From positions 186,001 through 250,000 of the forward strand of contig NYMS01000060.1 in the NCBI GenBank assembly GCA_002529455.1: a DNA stretch of 64,000 nucleotides. Direction: 5' to 3'. The notes below the pieces were generated by a model that was given only the letters and a program-made list of their open reading frames with translations, was not told the DNA's origin and did not search any database. Shown piece by piece: positions 43,303 through 51,229 of this stretch. This stretch comes from Glycomyces fuscus. GTDB lineage: Bacteria > Actinomycetota > Actinomycetes > Streptosporangiales > Streptosporangiaceae. Every line of letters begins with the position of its first letter. The stretch's first letter is position 1. A program made the position numbers and the translations under genes.

Positions 43303-45033
43303 ATGGCGAACACCACGAGCGACCCCACCAACGGCGGCGGGGCCCAGGAGATCGAGGCCGGGCGCGAGCGCTGGCAGCGCCGCTACGACTCCGCGCGCAC
43401 ACGCGACGCCGACTTCACGTCCCTGTCCGGGCGCACCCTGGAACCCGTCTACGGCCCCCGGCCCGGCGCCGAGGTCCCCGGTTTCGAGCGCATCGGCTGG
43501 CCGGGTGAGTACCCCTACACGCGCGGCCTCCACGCCACCGGCTACCGGGGGCGGGCGTGGACCATCCGCCAGTTCGCCGGGTTCGGCAACGCGCGCCAGA
43601 CCAACGAGCGCTACAAGATGATCCTGGCCTCCGGCGGGGGAGGGCTCTCGGTCGCCTTCGACATGCCCACCCTCATGGGCCACGACTCCGACTCCCCCCA
43701 CGCCCTGGGCGAGGTCGGCCACTGCGGCGTGGCCATCGACTCCGTCGCCGACATGGACCTGCTCTTCGACGGGATCCCGCTCGGCGAGACCACCACCTCC
43801 ATGACCATCAGCGGTCCGGCCGTCCCCGCCTTCTGCATGTACCTGGTGGCGGCCGAGCGCCAGGGGGTGGACATCCGCACCCTCAACGGCACGCTCCAGA
43901 CCGACATCTTCAAGGAGTACATCGCCCAGAAGGAGTGGCTCTACCCGCCCGAGCCGCAGCTGAGGCTGATCGGCGACCTCATGGAGTACTGCGCGGCGAA
44001 CATCCCCGCGTACAAGCCGCTGTCGGTGTCGGGCTACCACATCCGCGAGGCCGGGGCCACGGCCGCCCAGGAGCTCGCCTTCACCCTGGCCGACGGCTTC
44101 GGCTACGTCGAGCTCGGCCTGTCGCGGGGGCTGGACGTCGACACCTTCGCGCCCGGGCTGTCCTTCTTCTTCGACGCGCACATCGACTTCTTCGAGGAGA
44201 TCGCCAAGTTCCGCGCCGCGCGCCGCATCTGGGCGCGCTGGCTCAGGGACGTCTACGGCGCCAAGACGGAGAAGGCGCAGTGGCTGCGGTTCCACACCCA
44301 GACCGCCGGGGTCTCCCTGACCGCCCAGCAGCCCTACAACAACGTCGTCCGCACCGCCGTGGAGGCGCTCTCGGCCGTCCTCGGCGGCACGAACTCGCTG
44401 CACACCAACGCCCTGGACGAGACCCTGGCGCTGCCGACCGAGCAGTCCGCCGAGATCGCCCTGCGCACCCAGCAGGTCCTCATGGAGGAGACGGGGGTCG
44501 TCAACGTCGCCGACCCGTTGGGCGGATCCTGGTACCTGGAGTCGCTCACCGACGAGCTGGAGGCCGAGGCGGAGCGCATCTTCGCCCACGTCCTGCGCAT
44601 GGGCGGGGGAGAGGGCGCCGAGCACACGATCGGCCCGATGACCTCCGGCATCCTCGCAGGAATCGAGAACGGCTACTTCAGCTCCGAGATCGCCGAGTCC
44701 GCCTTCCAGTACCAGCAGGCGCTGGAGAAGGGCGACAAGAGGATCGTGGGCGTCAACTGCCACACCAACACCGTCTCCGGCGAGCTGGACATCCTCCGGA
44801 TCAGCCACGAGGTCGAGCACGAGCAGAAGCGCGCGCTCGGCGAACGCCGCGCCGCCCGCGACGGCGCCGCCGTGGACCGCGCCCTGGCCGCCCTCCTGGC
44901 CGGCGTGCGCTCGGAGGGGGACAACCTCATCCCGCTGATCATGGACGCGGCCCGCGCCGAGGCCACGCTCGGCGAGATCTGCGCGACCATGGGGGAGGAG
45001 TTCGGGACCTACACCGAGGAGCCCCGGTTCTGA
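43303..45033 (+). CDS. icmA: B12-dependent acyl-CoA mutase large subunit, IcmA type
   Basis: 576-aa TIM-barrel subunit of an adenosylcobalamin-dependent carbon-skeleton mutase. There is no C-terminal B12-binding domain (no DxHxxG), so a separate small subunit is needed. Key substrate-site residues are Phe91 (TIRQFAGFG) and Gln209 (EYIAQKEW). Methylmalonyl-CoA mutase has Tyr and Arg there, while isobutyryl-CoA mutase has Phe and Gln. The enzyme therefore probably interconverts isobutyryl-CoA and butyryl-CoA. ATG 43303 follows TACTAT and 6 bases (leaderless). MeaB and ATR are encoded nearby; the small subunit is not in this window. Confidence 0.9.
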   Translation: MANTTSDPTNGGGAQEIEAGRERWQRRYDSARTRDADFTSLSGRTLEPVYGPRPGAEVPGFERIGWPGEYPYTRGLHATGYRGRAWTIRQFAGFGNARQTNERYKMILASGGGGLSVAFDMPTLMGHDSDSPHALGEVGHCGVAIDSVADMDLLFDGIPLGETTTSMTISGPAVPAFCMYLVAAERQGVDIRTLNGTLQTDIFKEYIAQKEWLYPPEPQLRLIGDLMEYCAANIPAYKPLSVSGYHIREAGATAAQELAFTLADGFGYVELGLSRGLDVDTFAPGLSFFFDAHIDFFEEIAKFRAARRIWARWLRDVYGAKTEKAQWLRFHTQTAGVSLTAQQPYNNVVRTAVEALSAVLGGTNSLHTNALDETLALPTEQSAEIALRTQQVLMEETGVVNVADPLGGSWYLESLTDELEAEAERIFAHVLRMGGGEGAEHTIGPMTSGILAGIENGYFSSEIAESAFQYQQALEKGDKRIVGVNCHTNTVSGELDILRISHEVEHEQKRALGERRAARDGAAVDRALAALLAGVRSEGDNLIPLIMDAARAEATLGEICATMGEEFGTYTEEPRF

Positions 45034-45045
45034 CCTGTTTCTTTG

Positions 45046-45448
45046 GGGCTCCGCTTCGCTTCGCCCCGGGTTCGGGCGCCCAAAGAGCGGGAACCTTCGG
45101 ATCCGTAGGTGGGACGGCTCGTTCCTCGCAGTCCCACCTACGGATCCTCCAGAACCCCGCGGGCGCCCGAACAGCACCCGGTGGGGCTCCGTTTCGCTTC
45201 GCCCCGGGTTCGGGCGCCCAAAGAGCGGGAACCTTCGGATTCTTCGGTGGGACGGCTCGTTCCTCGCAGTCCCACCTACGGATCCTCCAGAACCCCGCGG
45301 GCGCCCGAACAGCACCCGGTGGGGCTCCGTTTCGCTTCGCCCCGGGTTCGGGCGCCCAAAGAGCGGGAACCTTCGGATTCTTCGGTGGGACGGCTCGTTC
45401 CTCGCAGTCTCACCTACGGATCCTCCAGAACCCCGCGGGCGCCCGGAC
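45046..45448 (+). repeat. Intergenic structured repeat, copy C: three tandem 138-bp units
   Basis: Three head-to-tail units start at 45046, 45184 and 45322 (period 138). Each has the tag CTCCG(C/T)TTCGCTTCG followed by a 103-nt hairpin (45070-45172, 45208-45310 and 45346-45448). The outer arms are GTTCGGGCGCCC/GGGCGCCCGAAC. In unit 1 the inner stem (45099-45115 with 45131-45147) is a perfect 17 bp around the loop GGCTCGTTCCTCGCA. Units 2 and 3 carry changes on one side of that stem. The array begins 12 bases after the mutase stop. Confidence 0.92.
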
Positions 45449-45502
45449 CGACTCGTGCACAGGCGGTCCACGTCCCGCCCGCGCATACGGCAGGATGGAG
45501 GC

Positions 45503-46456
45503 ATGCAGCCTTCGGACTTTTCACCGAACAGTGCCGTGGACCTCGGCGCGCGCAAGGCGGCCATGGAACGCGAGGCCAAACAGCGCGCGGCGGAGTCGGC
45601 GGGTCGATCCAACCCCTACGCCGTCAACGTCGACGAGTCCACCTTCCAGGACCAGGTCCTGGAGCGGTCCATGTCGACCCCGGTCGTCCTGGCCGTCCTC
45701 GCGGGCTGGTCCGAGCAGTCCAAGCAGGTCGAGGACGCCCTGGACAAGATCTCGGCGGCCTCCGGCGGCACCTGGCTCCTGGCCAAGGTCGACAGCGAGG
45801 CCAGCCCGCAGCTGGTCCAGGCCCTGCGGGTGCCCACCACCCCGATGATCGTCGTGGTGATCCAGGGCCAGCTCCTGCCCGGCCCGGCGGGCCCGGCCAC
45901 CGAGGAGCAGCTCACCGCCTGGCTGATCGAGGCGTTCGCCGCCCTCAAGGAGCAGGGCGCGCTGCCCCCGGGCCACCCCGGCACCATCACCGGCGAGCCC
46001 GGTGCGGAGGGCGCTCAGGCGGCCCAGCCCGAGGAGCCCCAGGGCCGCCCCGTGGACGTCGAGGCCCAGGAGGCCCTGGACCGGGGCGACTTCGAGGCCG
46101 CCGCGGCCGTCTACGCCAAGGCCGTGGAGGCCGACTCCGGCGACACCGAGTCCAGGGCCAAACTCGCCCAGGTCCGGCTGGTCGGCCGCCTCCAGGAGGT
46201 GGACGCGGGTGCCGCCCTCCAGGCCGCGGCCGACCGGCCCGAGGACGTCGCCGCCCAGGCCACCGCCGCCGACGTCGAGATGTACGGCGGCAGGTTCGAG
46301 GACGCCTTCGGGCGCCTCGTCGACACGGTCAGGCGCACCGCCGACGAGGACCGCGACAGGGCGCGCACCCACCTGCTCGGCCTGTTCGAGCTGCTGCCCC
46401 CGGGCGACCCGCGGGTCTCCGCCGCCCGGCGCAAGCTCACCTCCGCGCTCTTCTAG
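45503..46456 (+). CDS. Thioredoxin-fold TPR protein (CnoX/YbbN-like)
   Basis: 317 aa. A thioredoxin-like domain (about residues 40-145: VVLAVLAGWSEQSKQVEDAL, LRVPTTPMIVVVIQGQLL) is followed by tetratricopeptide-like helices (AQEALDRGDFEAAAAVYAK, LVGRLQEVDAGAALQAAAD). The redox CxxC is replaced by SEQS, so it cannot be a disulfide reductase and is more likely a holdase or scaffold like YbbN. Mycobacterial Rv1324 occupies the same place. ATG 45503 follows CAGGAT and 6 bases, probably leaderless. Confidence 0.88.
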   Translation: MQPSDFSPNSAVDLGARKAAMEREAKQRAAESAGRSNPYAVNVDESTFQDQVLERSMSTPVVLAVLAGWSEQSKQVEDALDKISAASGGTWLLAKVDSEASPQLVQALRVPTTPMIVVVIQGQLLPGPAGPATEEQLTAWLIEAFAALKEQGALPPGHPGTITGEPGAEGAQAAQPEEPQGRPVDVEAQEALDRGDFEAAAAVYAKAVEADSGDTESRAKLAQVRLVGRLQEVDAGAALQAAADRPEDVAAQATAADVEMYGGRFEDAFGRLVDTVRRTADEDRDRARTHLLGLFELLPPGDPRVSAARRKLTSALF

Positions 46457-46647
46457 GAGCCCGGGAGGGGCCGGGGGATCCGCGTGGCCGGGGCCCGCGC
46501 CGAGTACCGGCGCGGGCCCCGCCGGCCGCGACCTCCCCGCGAACCGCGGCCCCACCGTGCGGGCACGGGAGACAACCCGCGCACAACGGGTACAACCCCG
46601 TCAGGAGACGGGCTCACTGCCCGTCGCGGACCTGGCAGGTTTACCCC

Positions 46648-47385
46648 ATGGCGACCGACGACACCCCCGACCGGCGCGGCGAGCCCGTGGTCACGATCTC
46701 GGCCACCTACGGCGCGGGCGGCAGCGCGGTGGGCCCCGCCGTCGCCGCCCGGCTCGGCGTGGCCTTCCTCGACCGGGCCGTCCCCAGCGCGGTGGCCGCC
46801 CGCATCGGCTGCTCCCTCGACGAGGCCCTCCAGCGCGACGACCGCGCCCCCGGCAGGTTCGAACGCCTGCTCTCCAGCGCCGCCCGCCTGCCCACCGTCA
46901 CCCTCGGCAGTGTGGACACCGCACTCATCGGCACCACCGACGACGAGGGCCGCCTCCTCTACGACCACGAGTTCGTGGAGCAGACCGAGCGCGTCCTGGG
47001 CGAGGTGGCCCACCGGGGAGGCGTCGTCCTCGGCCGCGCCGGCGCCGTCGTCCTGCGCGACCGCCCCGGCGCCCTGCACGTGCGCCTGGACGGCGACCCC
47101 GACGCGCGCCTGCGCCGGGCGCGGGAGCTGTGGGAGTCCGGTGACCGCGGTGAGTGGAGGGGCGCCGACCCCGGTGAGCCGCCCAGCGGCCGCCTGCTCG
47201 CCGACAACGACCGCGCCCGGGCCGCCTACGTGCGGCGCTTCTACCGGGCCGACCCCGCCGACCCCCGCCACTACCACCTGGTCCTGGACGCGGTGTCGCT
47301 GTCGCTGGAGGCCTGTGTGGACCTCGTCGTGCGCGCCGCCCGCGACCGGGTCCGAGCCCACCCCGGACACGGAACCACCCCCTGA
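46648..47385 (+). CDS. Cytidylate kinase-like family protein
   Basis: 245-aa P-loop protein of the cytidylate-kinase-2 group. N-terminal strand and loop VVTISATYGAGGSAVGPAVA, AFLDRAVPSAVAARIG, RGGVVLGRAGAVVLRDRPG and a lid-like RRARELWESGDRGEW. A phosphate acceptor is not known for these proteins. ATG 46648 lacks a good ribosome site. The last 118 bases of conserved coding sequence are repeated almost identically 2.08 kb downstream, so the present C-terminal tail RVRAHPGHGTTP may not be the original one. Confidence 0.82.
   Translation: MATDDTPDRRGEPVVTISATYGAGGSAVGPAVAARLGVAFLDRAVPSAVAARIGCSLDEALQRDDRAPGRFERLLSSAARLPTVTLGSVDTALIGTTDDEGRLLYDHEFVEQTERVLGEVAHRGGVVLGRAGAVVLRDRPGALHVRLDGDPDARLRRARELWESGDRGEWRGADPGEPPSGRLLADNDRARAAYVRRFYRADPADPRHYHLVLDAVSLSLEACVDLVVRAARDRVRAHPGHGTTP
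47231..47348 (+). repeat. Left copy of a 118-bp direct repeat (kinase 3' end)
   Basis: Identical to 49315-49432 except for one base (a47243 versus g49327, Tyr to Cys codon). The two copies bracket the HxlR, SnoaL-like and SDR genes. Confidence 0.93.
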
Positions 47386-47447
47386 AGGGACACGGGTCCG
47401 AGCCCAGCGGTTCGGGGAGGGCCCAGCCCGGTCCGCCCCGGAACCGG

Positions 47448-47936
47448 TCACACGTCGGTCGTGTAGCGGTTCCTCATCTCCGGCCCGGCGGCGGGCCCGG
47501 CGGTGAAGACGTAGGAGTCGGGGTCGTCCAGACGCCGCCCGGTGGCCGCATCGACCACGATCGGCTCGACCTCCTCACCGGTCGCGGAGTCCACCAGGAT
47601 CATGCTGCGTTCTCCGGCCGCCAGGCGGGCGTTCCCCCAAGCCGCCAGGGTGATGATGACGGGGCGCAGCGACCGGCCGAGCTCGGTGAGCACGTACTCG
47701 TGGCGGACAGGTCTGCTTTGGTAGGGGCGACGTTCCAGCAGGCCGTCCGAGACCAGGCGTTTGAGGCGTCCGGTGAGCATGCTGGACGAGATGCCGAGGT
47801 TGCGCTGGAACTCGTCGAAGCGCGTGTAGCCGTCGAAGAGGTCGTGTAGCAGCAGAAGCGTCCACCAGTCGCCGACGTATTCGATCGCCGTCGACAACGG
47901 GCACTCAAGGTCCTCCTGGCGTGTCCGGCCGGGCAC
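47448..47936 (-). CDS. HxlR family transcriptional regulator
   Basis: 162-aa winged-helix regulator. It begins PGRTRQEDLECPLSTAIEYV with the conserved effector Cys, then GDWWTLLLLHDLFDGYTRFD, LGISSSMLTGRLKRLVSDGL and YVLTELGRSLRPVI. The C-terminal part (after about residue 110) is longer than usual. GTG 47936 has GGAGGGGGAG 4 bases upstream. It diverges from the SnoaL/SDR pair over an AT-rich palindrome, the usual arrangement for an aldehyde- or quinone-responsive repressor. Confidence 0.9.
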   Translation of the reverse strand: MPGRTRQEDLECPLSTAIEYVGDWWTLLLLHDLFDGYTRFDEFQRNLGISSSMLTGRLKRLVSDGLLERRPYQSRPVRHEYVLTELGRSLRPVIITLAAWGNARLAAGERSMILVDSATGEEVEPIVVDAATGRRLDDPDSYVFTAGPAAGPEMRNRYTTDV

Positions 47937-47974
47937 GGTACTCCCCCTCCAAGTCGGTGCTAAAATCAAAGTGA

Positions 47975-47997
47975 GTTACTTCTTTTTTAGAAGCAAC
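47975..47997. promoter_or_regulatory. Candidate HxlR operator
   Basis: GTTACTTCT and AGAAGCAAC are inverted 9-base arms (one mismatch) separated by five T. They lie in the AT-rich divergent promoter between the HxlR gene and the SnoaL-like gene. Confidence 0.55.
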
Positions 47998-48079
47998 AGT
48001 GCGGACTTGTCCACTTCCATGGTCCCGCCCGGGGAGGCGGGATCGCGCCACCGCTCACTCCCGCCATCCGGAGGATCTC

Positions 48080-48433
48080 ATGACCGACGCCCGAACAATC
48101 CATCTCGACCGCCTCCCCGGGGTCATCGCGGCCTATCTGGCCGCGCACAGCACACACGACGCCGAAACCGAGGCCTCCTTCTTCCTCGACGACGCCACCG
48201 TCGTCGACGACGGGCGCTCCTACGAGGGCATCGGCGCCATCACCCGGTGGATCCGTGAGGTCGGGGCCGCGTTCTCCTACACGGCGACGCCGGTCGGGGC
48301 CGAGTCCGCCGGGGAGGGCCGGTGCACCGTCGTCCAGCACCTGGAAGGGGACTTTCCGGGAGGCGAAATCTACCTGCGCCACCACTTCACCCTTCGAGAG
48401 GGGCGCATCGCGAAGCTGGTGATCGAGCCGTGA
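48080..48433 (+). CDS. SnoaL-like (NTF2-fold) protein
   Basis: 117-aa cone-shaped alpha+beta barrel protein: LPGVIAAYLAAHSTHDAETE, FFLDDATVVDDGRSYEGIGA, ITRWIREVGAAFSYTATPV and the final strand FTLREGRIAKLVIEP. Such proteins act as small enzymes or ligand-binding partners; the function here is unknown. ATG 48080 has CGGAGGA 6 bases upstream. The stop overlaps the start of the SDR gene (GTGA), so the two are translated together. Confidence 0.87.
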   Translation: MTDARTIHLDRLPGVIAAYLAAHSTHDAETEASFFLDDATVVDDGRSYEGIGAITRWIREVGAAFSYTATPVGAESAGEGRCTVVQHLEGDFPGGEIYLRHHFTLREGRIAKLVIEP

Positions 48434-49278
48434 GCGCCGCCACCTGGTTCGTCACGGGAGGCACCCCGGGCGGGTTCGGCATGGCCTACGCCGAGGCCGT
48501 ACTCGCCCGTGGGGACCGTGTCGCCCTGACCGTCCGCCGCCCCGAGGAACTCGACGCCTGGGCCGCGGAGCACGACGGCGCGGCCCTGGTCCTGCCGCTC
48601 GACGTCACCGATCCGGACGGTGTGCGTCACGCCGTGGCCACCGTGGAGGAGCGCTTCGGCGGCATCGACGTCGTGGTCAACAACGCCGGACGCGGCTGGT
48701 ACGGGTCGATCGAGGGGATGGACGAGGCCGCCGTACGCGACACCTTCGAGGTCAACTTCTTCTCTGTCCTGAACGTCACCCGTGCCGCCCTCCCGGGGAT
48801 GCGCTCCAGGGGCGGCGGGTGGATCGTCAACATGTCCTCGGTCGCAGGACTCGTGGGCACGCCGGGTTTCGGCTTCTACACGGCGGCCAAGTTCGCCCTG
48901 GAGGGGATGACCGAAGTCCTGCGCCAGGAGGTGGAGCCGTTCGGCGTCAGAGTGCTGGCGGTCGAGCCGGGAGCATTCCGTACCCGCGCTTACTCGGCTT
49001 TCGCCGACGAGCCCGTGCATGAGGAGGTGTCCGCGTATCTGCCGATGCTGGAGGAGGTGCGCGCCACCATGATCTCCCGGGACGGCGTCCAGCCCGGCGA
49101 CCCGGAACGAGGCGTGCAGGCGGTCCTCAGCGCCATGGAACGGGACCGGCCGCCCCACCGCGTGGTCCTGGGATCGGCGGGCCACGAAGCGGTCGCCGCC
49201 CGGTGGGAAGAGGCCCTGGCGGCCCTCCGGGCCGATGAGGCGCTCTCACGGGGAGCCGACTTCCCTCCCGGGGAGTGA
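48430..49278 (+). CDS. Short-chain dehydrogenase/reductase
   Basis: 282-aa SDR oxidoreductase. NAD(P)-binding motif TGGTPGGFGMAYAEAV is a variant of TGxxxGxG; NNAGRGWYG follows; the active site has Ser in NMSSVAGLVG and YTAAK (YxxxK). C-terminal VEPGAFRTRAYSAF shapes the substrate pocket. It resembles SDRs often paired with an HxlR-type repressor and an NTF2-fold protein in redox-stress cassettes. The substrate is unknown. GTG 48430 overlaps the preceding stop. Confidence 0.92.
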   Translation: MSAATWFVTGGTPGGFGMAYAEAVLARGDRVALTVRRPEELDAWAAEHDGAALVLPLDVTDPDGVRHAVATVEERFGGIDVVVNNAGRGWYGSIEGMDEAAVRDTFEVNFFSVLNVTRAALPGMRSRGGGWIVNMSSVAGLVGTPGFGFYTAAKFALEGMTEVLRQEVEPFGVRVLAVEPGAFRTRAYSAFADEPVHEEVSAYLPMLEEVRATMISRDGVQPGDPERGVQAVLSAMERDRPPHRVVLGSAGHEAVAARWEEALAALRADEALSRGADFPPGE

Positions 49279-49290
49279 ATTCCGGCCTCC

Positions 49291-49318
49291 CGCACCCGAG
49301 GCGGCCGCCTCGGGTGCG
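49291..49318. terminator. Perfect 28-bp palindrome after the SDR gene
   Basis: CGCACCCGAGGCGG and CCGCCTCGGGTGCG abut with no loop bases, 12 bases after the SDR stop. The last four bases overlap the right copy of the 118-bp direct repeat. It could act as a terminator or mark the right junction of the cassette. Confidence 0.65.
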
Positions 49319-49456
49319 GCGCTTCTGCCGGGCCGACCCCGCCGACCCCCGCCACTACCACCTGGTCCTGGACGCGGTGTCGCTGTCGCTGGAGGCCTGT
49401 GTGGACCTCGTCGTGCGCGCCGCCCGCGACCGTGCGGCCCCCGCCGGGAGCACCTG
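49315..49456 (+). pseudogene. Headless 3' fragment of the cytidylate kinase-like gene
   Basis: Repeats bases 47231-47348 with one change and continues in frame to a different ending, RAAPAGST and TGA at 49454-49456. The fragment lacks the P-loop and any start, so it cannot make a functional kinase. It marks the far side of the inserted cassette. Confidence 0.85.
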
Positions 49457-49543
49457 AGCCGTTCCGCTCCTTGTCCGCGGCGCCATCCCCAAGTCGGCGT
49501 AATTTATGCGATTTTTTACCAGAGCGGTAATTGTCACCTTGTG

Positions 49544-49573
49544 CTGACGGTTGGGGCTTGACTCAGGTAGGGT
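49544..49573 (+). promoter_or_regulatory. Promoter of the malic enzyme gene
   Basis: CTGACG (49544-49549), 18 bases, then TAGGGT (49568-49573) fits a vegetative sigma promoter. A direct repeat GTAATT lies just upstream (49499-49504, 49527-49532). It leaves a leader of about 180 nt before GTG 49762, which holds no gene. Confidence 0.5.
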
Positions 49574-49761
49574 GGGGCGACTCGGTCACGGGTCAGCCCC
49601 CGCCCGGAACCGGGGTCCGGGCGGCGGTGCGTGAGCGCCGCGCGCACAGGACACGCGGTACCCCCAATCCCGCGCGCACGCGCAGGCGGCGCCGTGCACC
49701 GGCGAGCGCCCCGGCGGGGTGCCCCGGACGCACCACACCAGCCAGAGCCAAGGAGCAACAC

Positions 49762-51177
49762 GTGGCCACCCTTCCCAGCGTTTCCTATTCCATCACCGTC
49801 CGCCTCGAACTGGACGCTGGGGGCAGCGCGGTCGGCAGCCTCACCAACGCCGTCGAGCAGGTGGGCGGCATGATCACGGCGCTGGACGTGGCCGCCGCCG
49901 GGCACGAGCGCATCCGCATCGACGTCACCTGCGCCGCCCGCGACACCGAGCACGCCCAGGCCATCGTCGACGCCCTGGGCGCCATCGAGGGCGTGGTCGT
50001 GCACAAGGTCAGCGACCGCACCTTCCTCATGCACCTGGGCGGCAAGATCGAGATGAAGTCCAAGGTGCCGCTGCGCAACCGCGACGAGCTCTCCATGGCC
50101 TACACCCCCGGCGTCGCCCGCGTCTCCCAGGCCATCGCCGCCAACAAGGACGACGCCCGCCGCCTGACCATCAAGCGCAACAGCGTCGCCGTGGTCACCG
50201 ACGGCTCCGCGGTCCTGGGCCTGGGCAACATCGGCCCGGAGGCCGCCATGCCCGTCATGGAGGGCAAGGCCGCCCTGTTCAAACGCTTCGCCGACATCGA
50301 CGCCTGGCCCATCGCCCTGGACACCCAGGACGTGGACGAGATCGTGCGCACCGTCCAGGTGCTGGCCCCCGGCTTCGGCGGCATCAACCTGGAGGACATC
50401 TCCGCCCCCCGCTGCTTCGAGGTCGAGGCCCGCCTGCGCGAGCTGCTCGACATCCCCGTCTTCCACGACGACCAGCACGGCACCGCCATCGTCGTGCTCG
50501 CCGCCCTGCGCAACGCGCTGCGCGTGGTGGGCAAGAAGCTCGGCGAGGTCCGCATCGCCATGTCGGGCGCGGGCGCGGCCGGGACCGCGATCCTCAAGCT
50601 GCTCATGCACGCCGGGGCGCGCGACGTCATCGTCAGCGACGTGCACGGCGCCGTGCACGCCGGACGCGAGGACCTGGACCCCACCCTGCGGTGGATCGCG
50701 GAGCACACCAACCCCGAGGGCTACAGCGGCGACCTGCGCGGCGCCGTGGCCGGGGCGGACGTCTTCATCGGCGTCTCGGCTCCCAACCTGCTCACCGGCG
50801 ACGACGTCGCGGAGATGAACGAGGACGCCATCATCTTCGCGCTGGCCAACCCCGACCCCGAGGTCGACCCGGACGTGGCCCGCCTGCACGCCGCCGTCGT
50901 GGCCACCGGCCGCAGCGACTACCCCAACCAGATCAACAACGTGCTGGTCTTCCCCGGTTTCTTCCGCGGCCTGCTGGACGCCCAGAGCCACGACGTCACC
51001 TCGGACATGATGGTCGCCGCGGCGGAGGCCCTGGCCGACGTCGTCACCGAGGACGAGCTGGGCCCCAACTACATCATCCCCAGCGTGTTCCACTCCGACC
51101 TGTCCAACCACGTGGCCACGGCCGTGCGCGAGGTCGCCCAGCGCGGCCAGGGCGAGCAGGCGGCCGGGCAGGCATAA
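49762..51177 (+). CDS. NAD-dependent malic enzyme with N-terminal ACT domain
   Basis: 471-aa enzyme decarboxylating malate to pyruvate with NAD(P). An ACT-like regulatory domain (about residues 8-80, ITVRLELDAGGSAVGSLTNA) precedes the catalytic part. There AYTPGVARVS holds the Tyr, GKAALFKRFADID the Lys, LEDISAPRCFEVE and FHDDQHGTA the metal ligands, and SGAGAAGTAILK the nucleotide-binding loop. The ACT domain suggests allosteric control by an amino acid or similar effector. GTG 49762 has AGGAG 6 bases upstream. Confidence 0.93.
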   Translation: MATLPSVSYSITVRLELDAGGSAVGSLTNAVEQVGGMITALDVAAAGHERIRIDVTCAARDTEHAQAIVDALGAIEGVVVHKVSDRTFLMHLGGKIEMKSKVPLRNRDELSMAYTPGVARVSQAIAANKDDARRLTIKRNSVAVVTDGSAVLGLGNIGPEAAMPVMEGKAALFKRFADIDAWPIALDTQDVDEIVRTVQVLAPGFGGINLEDISAPRCFEVEARLRELLDIPVFHDDQHGTAIVVLAALRNALRVVGKKLGEVRIAMSGAGAAGTAILKLLMHAGARDVIVSDVHGAVHAGREDLDPTLRWIAEHTNPEGYSGDLRGAVAGADVFIGVSAPNLLTGDDVAEMNEDAIIFALANPDPEVDPDVARLHAAVVATGRSDYPNQINNVLVFPGFFRGLLDAQSHDVTSDMMVAAAEALADVVTEDELGPNYIIPSVFHSDLSNHVATAVREVAQRGQGEQAAGQA

Positions 51178-51229
51178 CGGCCTGGAAACACCGGCGGTCC
51201 GCCCGGCGTTCCGGGGTAGGTGGGAGGAC

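Noticed and set aside
45046..45448. Tandem repeats as a CRISPR array
   Set aside because: The units are 138 bp, have no unique spacers, and there are no cas genes nearby.
42514..45612. 1032-codon minus-strand ORF covering the mutase and repeats
   Set aside because: It runs antisense to a well-conserved mutase, and its repeated segment is only the translated intergenic element.
45109..47385. 758-codon ORF starting inside the repeats
   Set aside because: Only the part from ATG 46648 matches a protein family; the rest is repeat sequence and an out-of-frame reading of the thioredoxin-like gene.
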